This document shows, piece after piece, positions 56,113-64,000 of a stretch of 64,000 bases of DNA. Every line of letters starts with the position of its first letter. The stretch's first letter is position 1. Below the pieces are notes generated by a model. That model was not told the DNA's origin, ran no database searches, and was given only the letters and a program-made list of their open reading frames with translations. Location: the NCBI GenBank assembly GCA_963739235.1, contig CAVTZY010000027.1, forward strand, positions 62,001 to 126,000, read 5' to 3'. The position numbers were made by a program, and so were the translations under genes. Source of the DNA: JAFNAG01 sp963739235. Its GTDB lineage: Bacteria; Acidobacteriota; UBA6911.

Positions 56113-58124
56113 AATGCGCAGACGTTGTCGACAGGATGGATGATTACCTGGATGTGACACTTCCCCAAAGCGAGCAACAAAACCTGGAAGCGCATCTGGC
56201 CGGGTGTTCAGATTGCCGGGAGAGAGTCAGGTCGCTGCAATCGCTGCTGTGCCAATCGGCGGCGCTTCCCAAGAGCATAAATCCCGATTATGACCTTTGG
56301 CCCGCAATAGTGAGTAATATCCAGGCATCCGGAATGCCGCACAGGAATGTCGCAAGGCTCGTGCGATGGCGATGGAGTTGGCGCCTTGCCGCCGTCGTGG
56401 CTGCCGGCGCAGCACTCCTGCTTGCTGCGGCGCTCTTTCTCATGCACCAGCCGGAATCTCAGCGGATATCACCGACCGGCTCCAGCGCCCCCCGCAAGAC
56501 TGGAGAAGATTTGCGAACACCTACCGGCCAACAGCCGCGCCTTCCCTCAGTCAATCATTCCACGGAAAGTGCGAAGAACGGCATCGTGCCTCGAGAAGAC
56601 TTTGGTGCGCGTATTGGCGCCGCGTTGGATTTAACTGCGTGCCAATGCGAACCATCCGCTGAAATCCTGGGACTCGTGGAGAATGCGCTTCTGGTCGACG
56701 AAAGCCTGCCGGCTTCCCGCGCCGCTGAGATCGTATCGGACCGGTTGTTTAATCTCGCGCGGGAAAACGAAGACGACTTCTTTTTGCACAAGATCTCGCT
56801 CGATGTCCTGCCCTTTCCCTCCGGTGTGCCTGATTCGGTCAGAGATCGATACCGTCAACTGCATCTGCTGCATCCCGACGACGCAGGCTTGACTTATCTA
56901 TATGCCTATAGCATCTATGGCAAAAACACCCCGGAAATGATCCGGCTGATGAAGCAATTGATCGCGGAAAACCCGAATTCCCCATGGCCTGATCTCGCTC
57001 TAGCCAAGGTCCATGGTTACCCGAATGGTCCGGTTGACATGAGCCAATCCGGTTACATTTACAACGACCTCGGCAAAGTTCAATCCTATATGAGCGCCTT
57101 CATGAAGTTGTGTCCGGAAAGCCCTGAACCTATCCGGGTCCTGTTTCCTGTGACGGACTCGACTTTCTTTTCCGGCACGTTGTCGCGCATGGGAGAACTG
57201 CTGGCCACGCGAACAGATACACGGTCCCTGTTAATGTATCCCGCATTCTGGCAAATGGAGGGAGATCGGCGTGCCGGCGACTTTGATGCCAACCGATACC
57301 GGCAGCGGGTGTCTGCTGACTTGAAACGCCTGCAGAATCTGGCCGCCGGCAGGCCTTCGCAATTTCTATCGGTTATAAGAACCGGCTATCAGCGAATTGG
57401 AGATATGGAGACTTACCGGGCCCTCCTGGCGAAAGATACGAGTTATGAGGGGCGAATGGGGTTTTTTGCACTCGACTTCCAGGAATGGAGTGCGAATAAT
57501 CCTGAGCCTGCAGCCGATGCCACGGTCCAAACCAAAATCGCATACTGGGAAAAACGACTGCAGAAAAGCGATGTTTGGATCAAGAAAGCGCCGGAATCCA
57601 GCTTTGTCTGGATGGACCGATTGAAATCCTTGTCGGAAATGAAAAACCATCCCGAAACCGAATTCACTGCCGTCGCCGAAAAGGTCCTGTCCCTCCTACG
57701 CGGAGGCGCGGGTTTAATACCCTTGGATTTTATGAAATTAGCGGCCCTGTACGCCAACCGCGGCGTACGCCTGGATCAGGTGCCATCCTTGATCAGGGAG
57801 GGATTAGCTGCAGCCCAGAAACGTGGCCTTGAAAATGCGGATGATCTGAAATCCCCGGAGTTCAATACTGCGGGAGCAGGGTTTATTCCCTGGCAATATG
57901 AAGACGATGCCCGGCACGCGCTCTTCGATGCCTATTTACGGGTTGGAGAGACAACTAGGGCTCGTTCCGCATTTGATGAAATCGAGAAGGACTTGGCCGA
58001 ATGGCAAAAGAAGATCGCCACAGTCAATAATCCGTATTCGCTTCAAATCATGACAAATGACCTGCTCGCTCGCGAAAAATGGCTTGACGACGCGCGCAGA
58101 CGCCTTGCATCGGAGAAGAAGTAG
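56109..58124 (+). CDS. Zinc-finger anti-sigma factor with large extracytoplasmic domain
   Basis: A 671-residue protein beginning with a zf-HC2/ZAS domain: His29, Cys33 and Cys36 in HLAGCSDC bind zinc and the sigma factor. A transmembrane helix lies at about 90-111 (LAAVVAAGAALLLAAALFLM). The remaining 560 residues are outside the membrane and mainly helical, with TPR-like pairs such as DDAGLTYLYAYSIYGKNTPE and WPDLALAKVHGYPNG. This is far longer than the usual 200-300 residue anti-sigma factors. It looks like a one-component sensor: the external domain detects a signal and releases the sigma factor encoded just upstream. Confidence 0.85.
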   Translation: MKCADVVDRMDDYLDVTLPQSEQQNLEAHLAGCSDCRERVRSLQSLLCQSAALPKSINPDYDLWPAIVSNIQASGMPHRNVARLVRWRWSWRLAAVVAAGAALLLAAALFLMHQPESQRISPTGSSAPRKTGEDLRTPTGQQPRLPSVNHSTESAKNGIVPREDFGARIGAALDLTACQCEPSAEILGLVENALLVDESLPASRAAEIVSDRLFNLARENEDDFFLHKISLDVLPFPSGVPDSVRDRYRQLHLLHPDDAGLTYLYAYSIYGKNTPEMIRLMKQLIAENPNSPWPDLALAKVHGYPNGPVDMSQSGYIYNDLGKVQSYMSAFMKLCPESPEPIRVLFPVTDSTFFSGTLSRMGELLATRTDTRSLLMYPAFWQMEGDRRAGDFDANRYRQRVSADLKRLQNLAAGRPSQFLSVIRTGYQRIGDMETYRALLAKDTSYEGRMGFFALDFQEWSANNPEPAADATVQTKIAYWEKRLQKSDVWIKKAPESSFVWMDRLKSLSEMKNHPETEFTAVAEKVLSLLRGGAGLIPLDFMKLAALYANRGVRLDQVPSLIREGLAAAQKRGLENADDLKSPEFNTAGAGFIPWQYEDDARHALFDAYLRVGETTRARSAFDEIEKDLAEWQKKIATVNNPYSLQIMTNDLLAREKWLDDARRRLASEKK

Positions 58125-58198
58125 TCGACGGCACGCGGTAAGTGTTCAGTAGATTTGGATAGGCTTTCCACTTCCACATATCGTAACGAGGAGAAATC

Positions 58199-58694
58199 AT
58201 GAGAACCGTCATATTGTCATTGTGCATTGTGATTGCATCGGGGGTATTTGCGTTAGGGATCGCTGTTCCTGACTTTTCCGGCACCTGGATTCGAGAACGT
58301 CGCCAGGAGCGATGAGATGGGCACTTATGTAGATGGTAAAATCCAGACAGTGAGCGTGGACCTGGTAGTGCGGCATGAGGGCACCAGCCTTCAGGTGGAA
58401 TCCAGATGGAGCTACAAACCTGCCACGCAGGTGAATTACGTGCTGGGTGGCACCGAAAATACGCTCACCGATGAGCGCGGAAACCCTTTCACATATCGGG
58501 CGACGTGGAATAACGACCATCTGGTCATCGAAGGAACCGCCAAAGTGAGGACACCGTTCGGGAACACTGAAATGAGCACGAAAGAAGACTGGTCCCTTTC
58601 AGCGGATGGAAGGACCCTAACCGTTACCACAACTGCCGTCAACTCGACGTTCGGGAATCCAACCCGAAAACAGGTTTACACCAAACAAGTGTAA
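58199..58694 (+). pseudogene. Small secreted protein, frameshifted
   Basis: ATG 58199 follows ACGAGGAGA and opens a signal peptide (VILSLCIVIASGVFALGIA), then VPDFSGTWIRE. The frame then runs into a TGA at about 58313. One base away the next frame continues ENVARSDEMGTYVDGKIQTV and ends RKQVYTKQV at 58694. Repaired, this gives a lipocalin-like secreted protein of about 164 residues. 'DFSGTW' openings are common in acidobacterial secreted proteins of unknown role. Confidence 0.75.
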
Positions 58695-59084
58695 CAGGCA
58701 AAACTGAGGCTGAGCAGCTCATTGAAATGGAGGCAAGCTTGCCTGCCATTTATCGCTTCATGCCCGCTCGCTGCGTTTACGTTCTCCCCCGGGTCAGCTT
58801 GAACATGTGCCTTCGATGGGCAACCGTCATGGATACGTCGAAATGGAGACCTTGGGCCGAGCAGCGCATTTGTGGTGGCTAGGGAATCATCCCTCGAAGC
58901 CTGCAACATCATCAGTTCCTGACGCACGGGGATGCCTGCGAGTAATGCCTGTCGGCCCTGCTCAGCATCGTCAGCCCGTACTTCTCGGCCGCCTGGATGA
59001 ATCCGCATATCTTGCGCCACAGCCTGTGCTATTCTTCATCCAGATCAAAAAGACTCTTCCTTATTATTTTGCGGGGTCGACACT
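58695..59084. other. Intergenic, no gene seen
   Basis: About 390 bases with no supported gene, RNA or repeat. Confidence 0.45.
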
Positions 59085-61188
59085 ATGAAAACTTCTCGTG
59101 TCGTTATGGCTGCCCTCCTCGTCCCGGTGCTCGCGACTACCCTGGCGTTCCAGAACCCGTCTTTGCGAGGTGCCGCCCGGCTTCGGGCGCTGTTCTTCCT
59201 GCGCGACTTCGAGACGGGCACCATTGAGGGCGAGAAGCTGGCGGCAGCGTCCCCCGACGCCTCAGATTTGTCCGCGTGGTACGTGCTCAACCTGGTGCGC
59301 AGTGGGGACGAGAGGCGGGCCGTCTCGCTTGCCGAGGAGATGACAAAGAAGAAGCCGCGGGATCCCTGGGCCTGGTTTGCGCTCGCCGGCGCCCTCAATT
59401 ACCAGAGCGAGCGTCCCGCCGACGCCGTGACGGCGAGCGAGACGGCGCTGAAGCTGCTGCCGAACAATCCCGATTTCATCTGGATTCGCGCGCAAACTCT
59501 TGCAAACGATGAAAAGCGGCGCGACGAGGCGATCGCATTCGTGGACGCTCAGCGCGGCCGCTTGAAGAATCCCGCGGAGATTCTTGCAACGAAGGGCTAT
59601 GCGCTGTACCGCAGCGCGTCGGGTCCGCCGCGAGATGAAGCCAGGATGAAGCTGTCATTCGCCGCCTTCGAAGAAGCGCGGCAGATCGATCCGAACAATC
59701 TGAACGCCTTGTATCTGCCCGGCTCGTATTTGAACGGGCTTCGCCGGAGTGACGAGGCCTATCCACTTCTCAAGAAGGCGCTGGCAATTGCGCCCGACTC
59801 GGCGGGCGTGCACCAGGCGTACTGGAATGCCGTGACGGGCAGCCGTGATTTCGGGGCCGACAGGAAACGCCAGGAGATCGAGGCGGACGTGAACGCGTTC
59901 TTGAAGGCCCACGGAGACCGTCCCGGCGCGCTGTCGGCGGTGGCTTCCGTAGCGCGCGACATGCAGTGGACGGAGAGACAGCGGGACTGCGAGGACAAGA
60001 TCCTCAAAAATTTCCCCGGCAGCTTAGAAGCCGAGTGGATTTTCGTCACTCGGTGGAGAGAACTGGGCAGCACGCCGGAGCGTCGTCAAATCCTGCACGA
60101 TTTCATCGCCCGGCCGCGGCATTACATCGACGAGCTGCTCGGCGAAGCGTACCGGGAATATTTCTATATCCTCGCGGCCGACAACTCCGTGCCCGGCGAC
60201 GAGCTGTACCGCGTGGCAGAAGGTGCCTTGAAGTACGAGACAAACAACCCGCACATTACATGGGTGTACACGCCCATCGCGCTCGCCGATCGCAAGGTGC
60301 ACCTGGCCGACGCTGAGCGCATTGCACGTGACAGTGTCGAGGTGCTGAGAAAGAAGATCGAGAGCCAGCGCTCGAGCTACAAATCCGAAGGGGAATACGA
60401 TCGCGCCGTAGGCTGGGCGACCGCCAAGGGGTACGACGCACTCGGCTGGGTGCTTTTCGTCGAAGGACGTATGAACGAGGCTGAGAAGGCGCTCCTGCAG
60501 TCCTTCGAACTGGACCACGCAAGCCGGCAGAGCCTCGACCATCTCGGCCGCTTTTACCTGGCGCGGAATGACGCTGACAAGGCGGAAGAGTTTTTCGTCA
60601 AGGGATTGAGCGTGCAGTCTCCCGGCGCCAATCCCTGCGAGAACGTCGCTCAGATCGCTGTACGAAAAGCGTAACGGCAGCCTCGATGGCATCGACGCCT
60701 ATCTCACGAAGCTGAGGGAAGTCGACAGCAACAAGCGCAAGGAACGCATCCTGGCAGAACGCATCGCCAGGTCCGAAACGCTCACGATCTTCAACCTCAA
60801 GACACTCGATGGGAAGCGCGTCTCACTCGACAGCCTCAAGGGCAAAATCGCCGTCATCAACTTCTGGAGCATCTGGTGCGGCTGGTGCGTCCAGGAATTG
60901 CCCGAATATCAAAAGCTGTATGAGAAGTATGCGAGCAATCCCGACGTGGTGATCCTGACGATCGACAACGACGCAAATCCCGACGACGTACCGCCGTGGA
61001 TGGCACAAAAGAAGTATACGTTCCCGGTCCTCATCGACGACGGGTACGTCAGTAAGGCCGGACTCCATGTGTTCCCGACCACGTGGTTCGTGGATGCGCA
61101 AGGATATAAGGTATTCGAAAAGGTCGGCTGGAGCGAAAAGCTGCTCGAGGAGTTCAGCTGGCGCATCGAAGCCATCCGGGCGAAATAG
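59085..61188 (+). pseudogene. TPR protein with C-terminal thioredoxin domain, one frameshift
   Basis: The first frame (59085-60674, 529 residues) has a signal peptide and several TPR-like repeats (DPWAWFALAGALNYQSERPA, NALYLPGSYLNGLRRSDEAY, YDALGWVLFVEGRMNEAEKA). Near 60655 the frame shifts by one. The next frame reads LYEKRNGSLDGIDAYLTKLR and a TlpA/ResA-type thioredoxin domain: TLDGKRVSLDSLKGKIAVIN, then FWSIWCGWCVQELPEY with redox CGWC, and the cis-Pro block VFPTTWFVD. Together they make about 700 residues, a known arrangement of periplasmic TPR-thioredoxin proteins. The downstream part has no separate start before the CxxC, so it is not an independent gene. Confidence 0.85.
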
Positions 61189-61379
61189 CCTGCTCTCCGG
61201 AACGATTGGCCCGGCCCGGCCGAATATCAGTAAACAGCATTGGACCTGACATCCACATGACCCTGGGCCCGTCCCTTCCGCCATCACCGGGGGCATCGCA
61301 CGCACCTGCGGGTATCGGCGGACGAAATTCCGCCCGTCCACACCCGGGATAGGCACGATGTCCCCCGATGTTCAAACAA
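61189..61379. other. Intergenic, convergent 3' ends
   Basis: No gene or clear terminator. Confidence 0.4.
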
Positions 61380-61781
61380 TCACTTCCACATCCAGACCTT
61401 GGAGTGGAGATTCCCGTCTGCATCAGATTCGAACTCGAAAACGCCTGCGAAGGTGTTCAACTGCGCGAGTTTCCTGGACATGGTGTTATAGGTGACAGCG
61501 CCTCGGTAACTGAGTGCGCCGCCCCCCGTGAACCTTCCGGTTCCAATCCCTTTCCATGTGGCGGTCTCCCCGTCCGACGTAACGAACACTCCCTGACCTT
61601 CCGCGCACAAGGTGCCGTCGGCCCTTGGTGTAGCGATGTACGTCCCGATATTGCTTCCATCGATGCCCATCAGCTTGCCTTTATCCTCGAAACTGACCTC
61701 GACCTTGAAGCCGCCGTCCGCCGAAATAACCCGCCGCGCAGTTCGCCGTCCCCGCAATTCTCCAATTACTTCACCCAACAT
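61380..61781 (-). CDS. Conserved hypothetical beta-rich protein
   Basis: A 133-residue protein. AGGAGG lies seven bases before the ATG at 61781. MLGEVIGELRGRRTARRVIS then GGFKVEVSFEDKGKLMGIDG and GRFTGGGALSYRGAVTYNTM match a small uncharacterised family of single-domain beta proteins, with the end SDADGNLHSKVWMWK. No signal peptide. Function unknown. It is divergent from the SecA-like gene. Confidence 0.7.
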   Translation of the reverse strand: MLGEVIGELRGRRTARRVISADGGFKVEVSFEDKGKLMGIDGSNIGTYIATPRADGTLCAEGQGVFVTSDGETATWKGIGTGRFTGGGALSYRGAVTYNTMSRKLAQLNTFAGVFEFESDADGNLHSKVWMWK

Positions 61782-62165
61782 ATTTGCCTCCTGAAAACCC
61801 TCCTTCCCAAGGGTGGGAAGGGAAATTCCGAATCTCACTCTTTGTCGATTCTCATGTTTCTTTCAATTGAGAAAAGCACATCCCCGAATGGGAGTGCTTA
61901 TCACCCGAGATATATCCAAGGTTACTACGTCCTCCGGCTTGGTCAATCATCGGCCCGAGCCGTCGCCGTTTGAGGAATTTTGGGGAGAGGCGCCATAACC
62001 TCAAAATTTCACGAAAACCAGTTTTTGCCAATCTCGAATGATTTCGAGGTTTTGGCGCCTGTTCCCAGAACTTTGCTGTCTCCCATTGCTTTCCGCTTGA
62101 GCGCATCCTATTAAAGGAAAACAGGGCAATAATGGTTCGCACCGAGACAGGATTCCGGTTCGTCA
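61782..62165. other. Divergent intergenic region
   Basis: It should hold promoters for the small beta protein and the SecA-like gene. AACCTCAAAATTTCACGAAA (about 61998-62017) and ATTTCGAGGTTTTGG (about 62041) form an imperfect inverted repeat; nothing firmer. Confidence 0.4.
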
Positions 62166-64000
62166 ATGGCAGACGGAACTGAGAGCAATCCCGATCAACG
62201 CTGGGGCGCCGCCTCCATCTACGACAGCTATCTCTGGATGACCGGAACCCCTGTGCAGTACAACCTGCGCCGGTACTTGTCAGCCCTTGCCCGCATCGAC
62301 GCCATTGAAACCGTCTCCCTACCTGATGCCGAGCTTAGAGCACGATTTGATCATGCCAGGGCCTGGGCCGGCGCCGGCGAGCCGCTCGACCTGCTCCTCC
62401 CCGAGGTGTACGCTCTGATTCGCGAGGCCTGTTTCCGTACTCTGGGCATGCGGCCTTTTGAGGTTCAAGTCACAGCGGGAGTCGCGCTTCATCAGCGCAA
62501 GCTCGTCCAGCTGGCCACCGGCGAAGGTAAGACTCTCGTTGCCGTCCTGCCTGCTGTACTTGATGCCCTGGAGGGCAAGGGCGTTCATATTCTCACCGCC
62601 AACGATTATCTTGCGCGGCGTGACGCTGAATGGATGGGCCCGGCGTATCAGTTCTTCGGACTCAGGGCCGGCTATATCCAGCAAGGAATGAGTATTGCGG
62701 AACGGCAGGCTGCCTATGCGGCCGATATAACTTATTTGACGGCGAAGGAAGCGGGTTTCGACTATCTGCGCGATCACACGGCCGAAAGCATCGCCCGCGT
62801 CGTGCAGCGGCCCTTTCACTGCGCGCTTGTCGATGAAGCCGATTTCATCCTCATCGACGAGGCGCGGGTTCCGCTCGTGATCGCCGGCAGCATGAGCGCC
62901 CTCGCCATCGATTATGCCACTCTTGCCGCGCTGGCCAGAAAACTGCGACCCGGCGTGGACTACCGCACGGACGAGTACGCGCGCAACGTGGTGCTCACCG
63001 ACGTCGGCATTCGCAGCGTCGAAGCGCTTCTGGACTGTCGCGACCTGCACCAATCCGGGAACCAGTTGCTGCTGTCGGCAGTGCAAGTGGCGCTCCACGC
63101 CCAGGTGCTCCTGCGGAGGGATCGCGATTACATCGTGCGCGACGGACGGGTCGAGCTCGTGGACGAGTTCACCGGCCGCGTCGCCGAAGACCGGCGCTGG
63201 CCGCATGGCATCCAGCCGGCCGTCGAGGCCAAGGAAGACGTCGAGGTGCGCGTCGAAGGGAAAATCCTCGGCTCCATCCCGATCCAGCACTTCGTGAAGC
63301 TATATCCCAAGATCGCCGGCATGACCGCAACCGCCGTGCCGGCTGCAGACGATTTCAAGACCTTCTATGGCCTGTCGACCGTGGTCTTTCCTCCGAACCG
63401 GCCTTGCCGGCGCGTCGATGAGCCGGACTTGGTGTTCAGCCACCGGGACGCGAAGATGGCCGCCCTGATCAAAGAAATCAGCCGGTTGCACGCCACGGGC
63501 CGGCCCATTCTCGTCGGCACCGCCAGTGTCGGGGAGTCGGAAGCACTCGCTGCCGCCCTTGCCGGGCATGGCATTGAATGCCGGGTGCTCAACGCCCGGC
63601 ACGATGCCCAGGAGGCGCGCATCATCGCCCGCGCCGGCGTGACCGGCGCCGTCACGATTTCCACCAACATGGCCGGCCGAGGCACCGATATCGTCCTCGG
63701 CGGCGGAGACGAGGCCAATCGGGCGCGGGTGGTTGCCCTCGGGGGCCTGTATGTCATCGGCACCAACCGGCACGAAAGTCGCCGCATTGACGATCAGCTT
63801 CGGGGACGCGCGGGCCGCCAGGGTGACCCGGGCAGCTCACGGTTCTATATCAGTCTCGAGGATGATCTCATCCAGCGTTACGGGGTCATGGAACTCATCC
63901 CGAAAGGACAACGGCCGGAGCGCAGATCCGATCCCATCGAGGACCCGGTCGTGCGCCGTGAGATCGCGCGCGCCCAGAGAATCATCGAGGGGCAGAATTT
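62166..64000 (+). CDS. Divergent SecA-like preprotein translocase ATPase, 3' end outside window
   Basis: The frame is open from ATG 62166 to the last base, about 611 residues. Walker A is in QLATGEGKTLVAVLPA, the TANDYLARRDAEWM block follows and the DEAD-type box is VDEADFILIDEARVPLVIAG. The crosslinking domain is short. The second motor domain has MTATAVPAA, ILVGTASVGESEALAAAL, NMAGRGTDIVLGG and GRAGRQGDPGSSRFYISLED. SecA drives protein export through SecYEG. Changes from canonical SecA (DEAD followed by FILIDEARVP rather than SILIDEARTP, a compact N-terminus) suggest an accessory paralogue; the substrate set is unknown. The C-terminal scaffold is not visible. Confidence 0.88.
   Translation, partial: MADGTESNPDQRWGAASIYDSYLWMTGTPVQYNLRRYLSALARIDAIETVSLPDAELRARFDHARAWAGAGEPLDLLLPEVYALIREACFRTLGMRPFEVQVTAGVALHQRKLVQLATGEGKTLVAVLPAVLDALEGKGVHILTANDYLARRDAEWMGPAYQFFGLRAGYIQQGMSIAERQAAYAADITYLTAKEAGFDYLRDHTAESIARVVQRPFHCALVDEADFILIDEARVPLVIAGSMSALAIDYATLAALARKLRPGVDYRTDEYARNVVLTDVGIRSVEALLDCRDLHQSGNQLLLSAVQVALHAQVLLRRDRDYIVRDGRVELVDEFTGRVAEDRRWPHGIQPAVEAKEDVEVRVEGKILGSIPIQHFVKLYPKIAGMTATAVPAADDFKTFYGLSTVVFPPNRPCRRVDEPDLVFSHRDAKMAALIKEISRLHATGRPILVGTASVGESEALAAALAGHGIECRVLNARHDAQEARIIARAGVTGAVTISTNMAGRGTDIVLGGGDEANRARVVALGGLYVIGTNRHESRRIDDQLRGRAGRQGDPGSSRFYISLEDDLIQRYGVMELIPKGQRPERRSDPIEDPVVRREIARAQRIIEGQN

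Noticed and set aside
60898..61188. Separate small gene starting at ATG 60898
   Set aside because: This start would exclude the CGWC redox motif and the first strands of the thioredoxin fold; it is the tail of the frameshifted TPR-thioredoxin gene.
1..64000. CRISPR array
   Set aside because: No regularly spaced direct repeats with unique spacers were seen; the repeats found are dispersed or palindromic, and no cas-like gene is present.

Overview
The window looks like a piece of an Acidobacteriota chromosome, probably from an environmental genome. Three kinds of evidence point there. First, it has two PadR-type regulators each followed by a very large FtsX/MacB-like permease (the 'ADOP' arrangement), plus the broken tail of a third such permease. 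Second, it has three large membrane-anchored Ser/Thr protein kinases, two with C-terminal WD40/PD40-like propellers and one with TPRs. Third, it has the C-terminus of a VWFA-related protein of the acidobacterial type. This is a family-content argument, not a species call; some families (TIGR03067-like, bactofilin, GH92) also occur in Planctomycetes and Verrucomicrobia.

Layout. 0-9.6 kb: a left-truncated unknown gene, a decayed ADOP permease, a family 2 glycosyltransferase, a MazEF-like toxin-antitoxin pair, an alpha/beta hydrolase lipoprotein, a DUF1579-like protein, a SnoaL-like protein and a frameshifted kinase. 10-19 kb: a frameshifted DUF4143-type ATPase, a class C beta-lactamase-like serine hydrolase, a SUMF1-domain protein, a c-type cytochrome, Fic and phosphoesterase scraps, and a two-gene MBOAT/AlgJ-like polysaccharide acetylation unit. 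19-32 kb: a GH92 alpha-mannosidase, an IS1380-type transposase, a repeat-rich gap, a bactofilin, an O-methyltransferase, an MmcQ/YjbR protein and a kinase-TPR protein. 32-40 kb: two PadR-ADOP pairs around a HEAT-repeat protein. 40-52 kb: a His-rich repeat protein, an Stv-like protein, a complete IS1634-type element with terminal repeats, a kinase-PD40 protein, a nitrilase-family hydrolase, an SGNH hydrolase and recombinase remnants. 52-64 kb: a TIGR03067-like protein, VWFA-type debris, a URO-D family protein, an ECF sigma/anti-sigma pair, a TPR-thioredoxin gene and the N-terminal two thirds of a divergent SecA.

The window is accessory in character. Most genes stand alone with long gaps, secreted or membrane proteins dominate, and about ten genes carry single-base frameshifts or stops. 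The clearest multi-gene units are MazE-MazF, PadR-permease (twice), MBOAT-AlgJ and sigma-anti-sigma. The most unusual structure is a dispersed repeat, in about eight partial copies and both orientations. One edge of it encodes the last codons of a tyrosine recombinase and the rest is a conserved flank of about 300 bp, so recombinase 3' ends appear to have been left repeatedly through the region.
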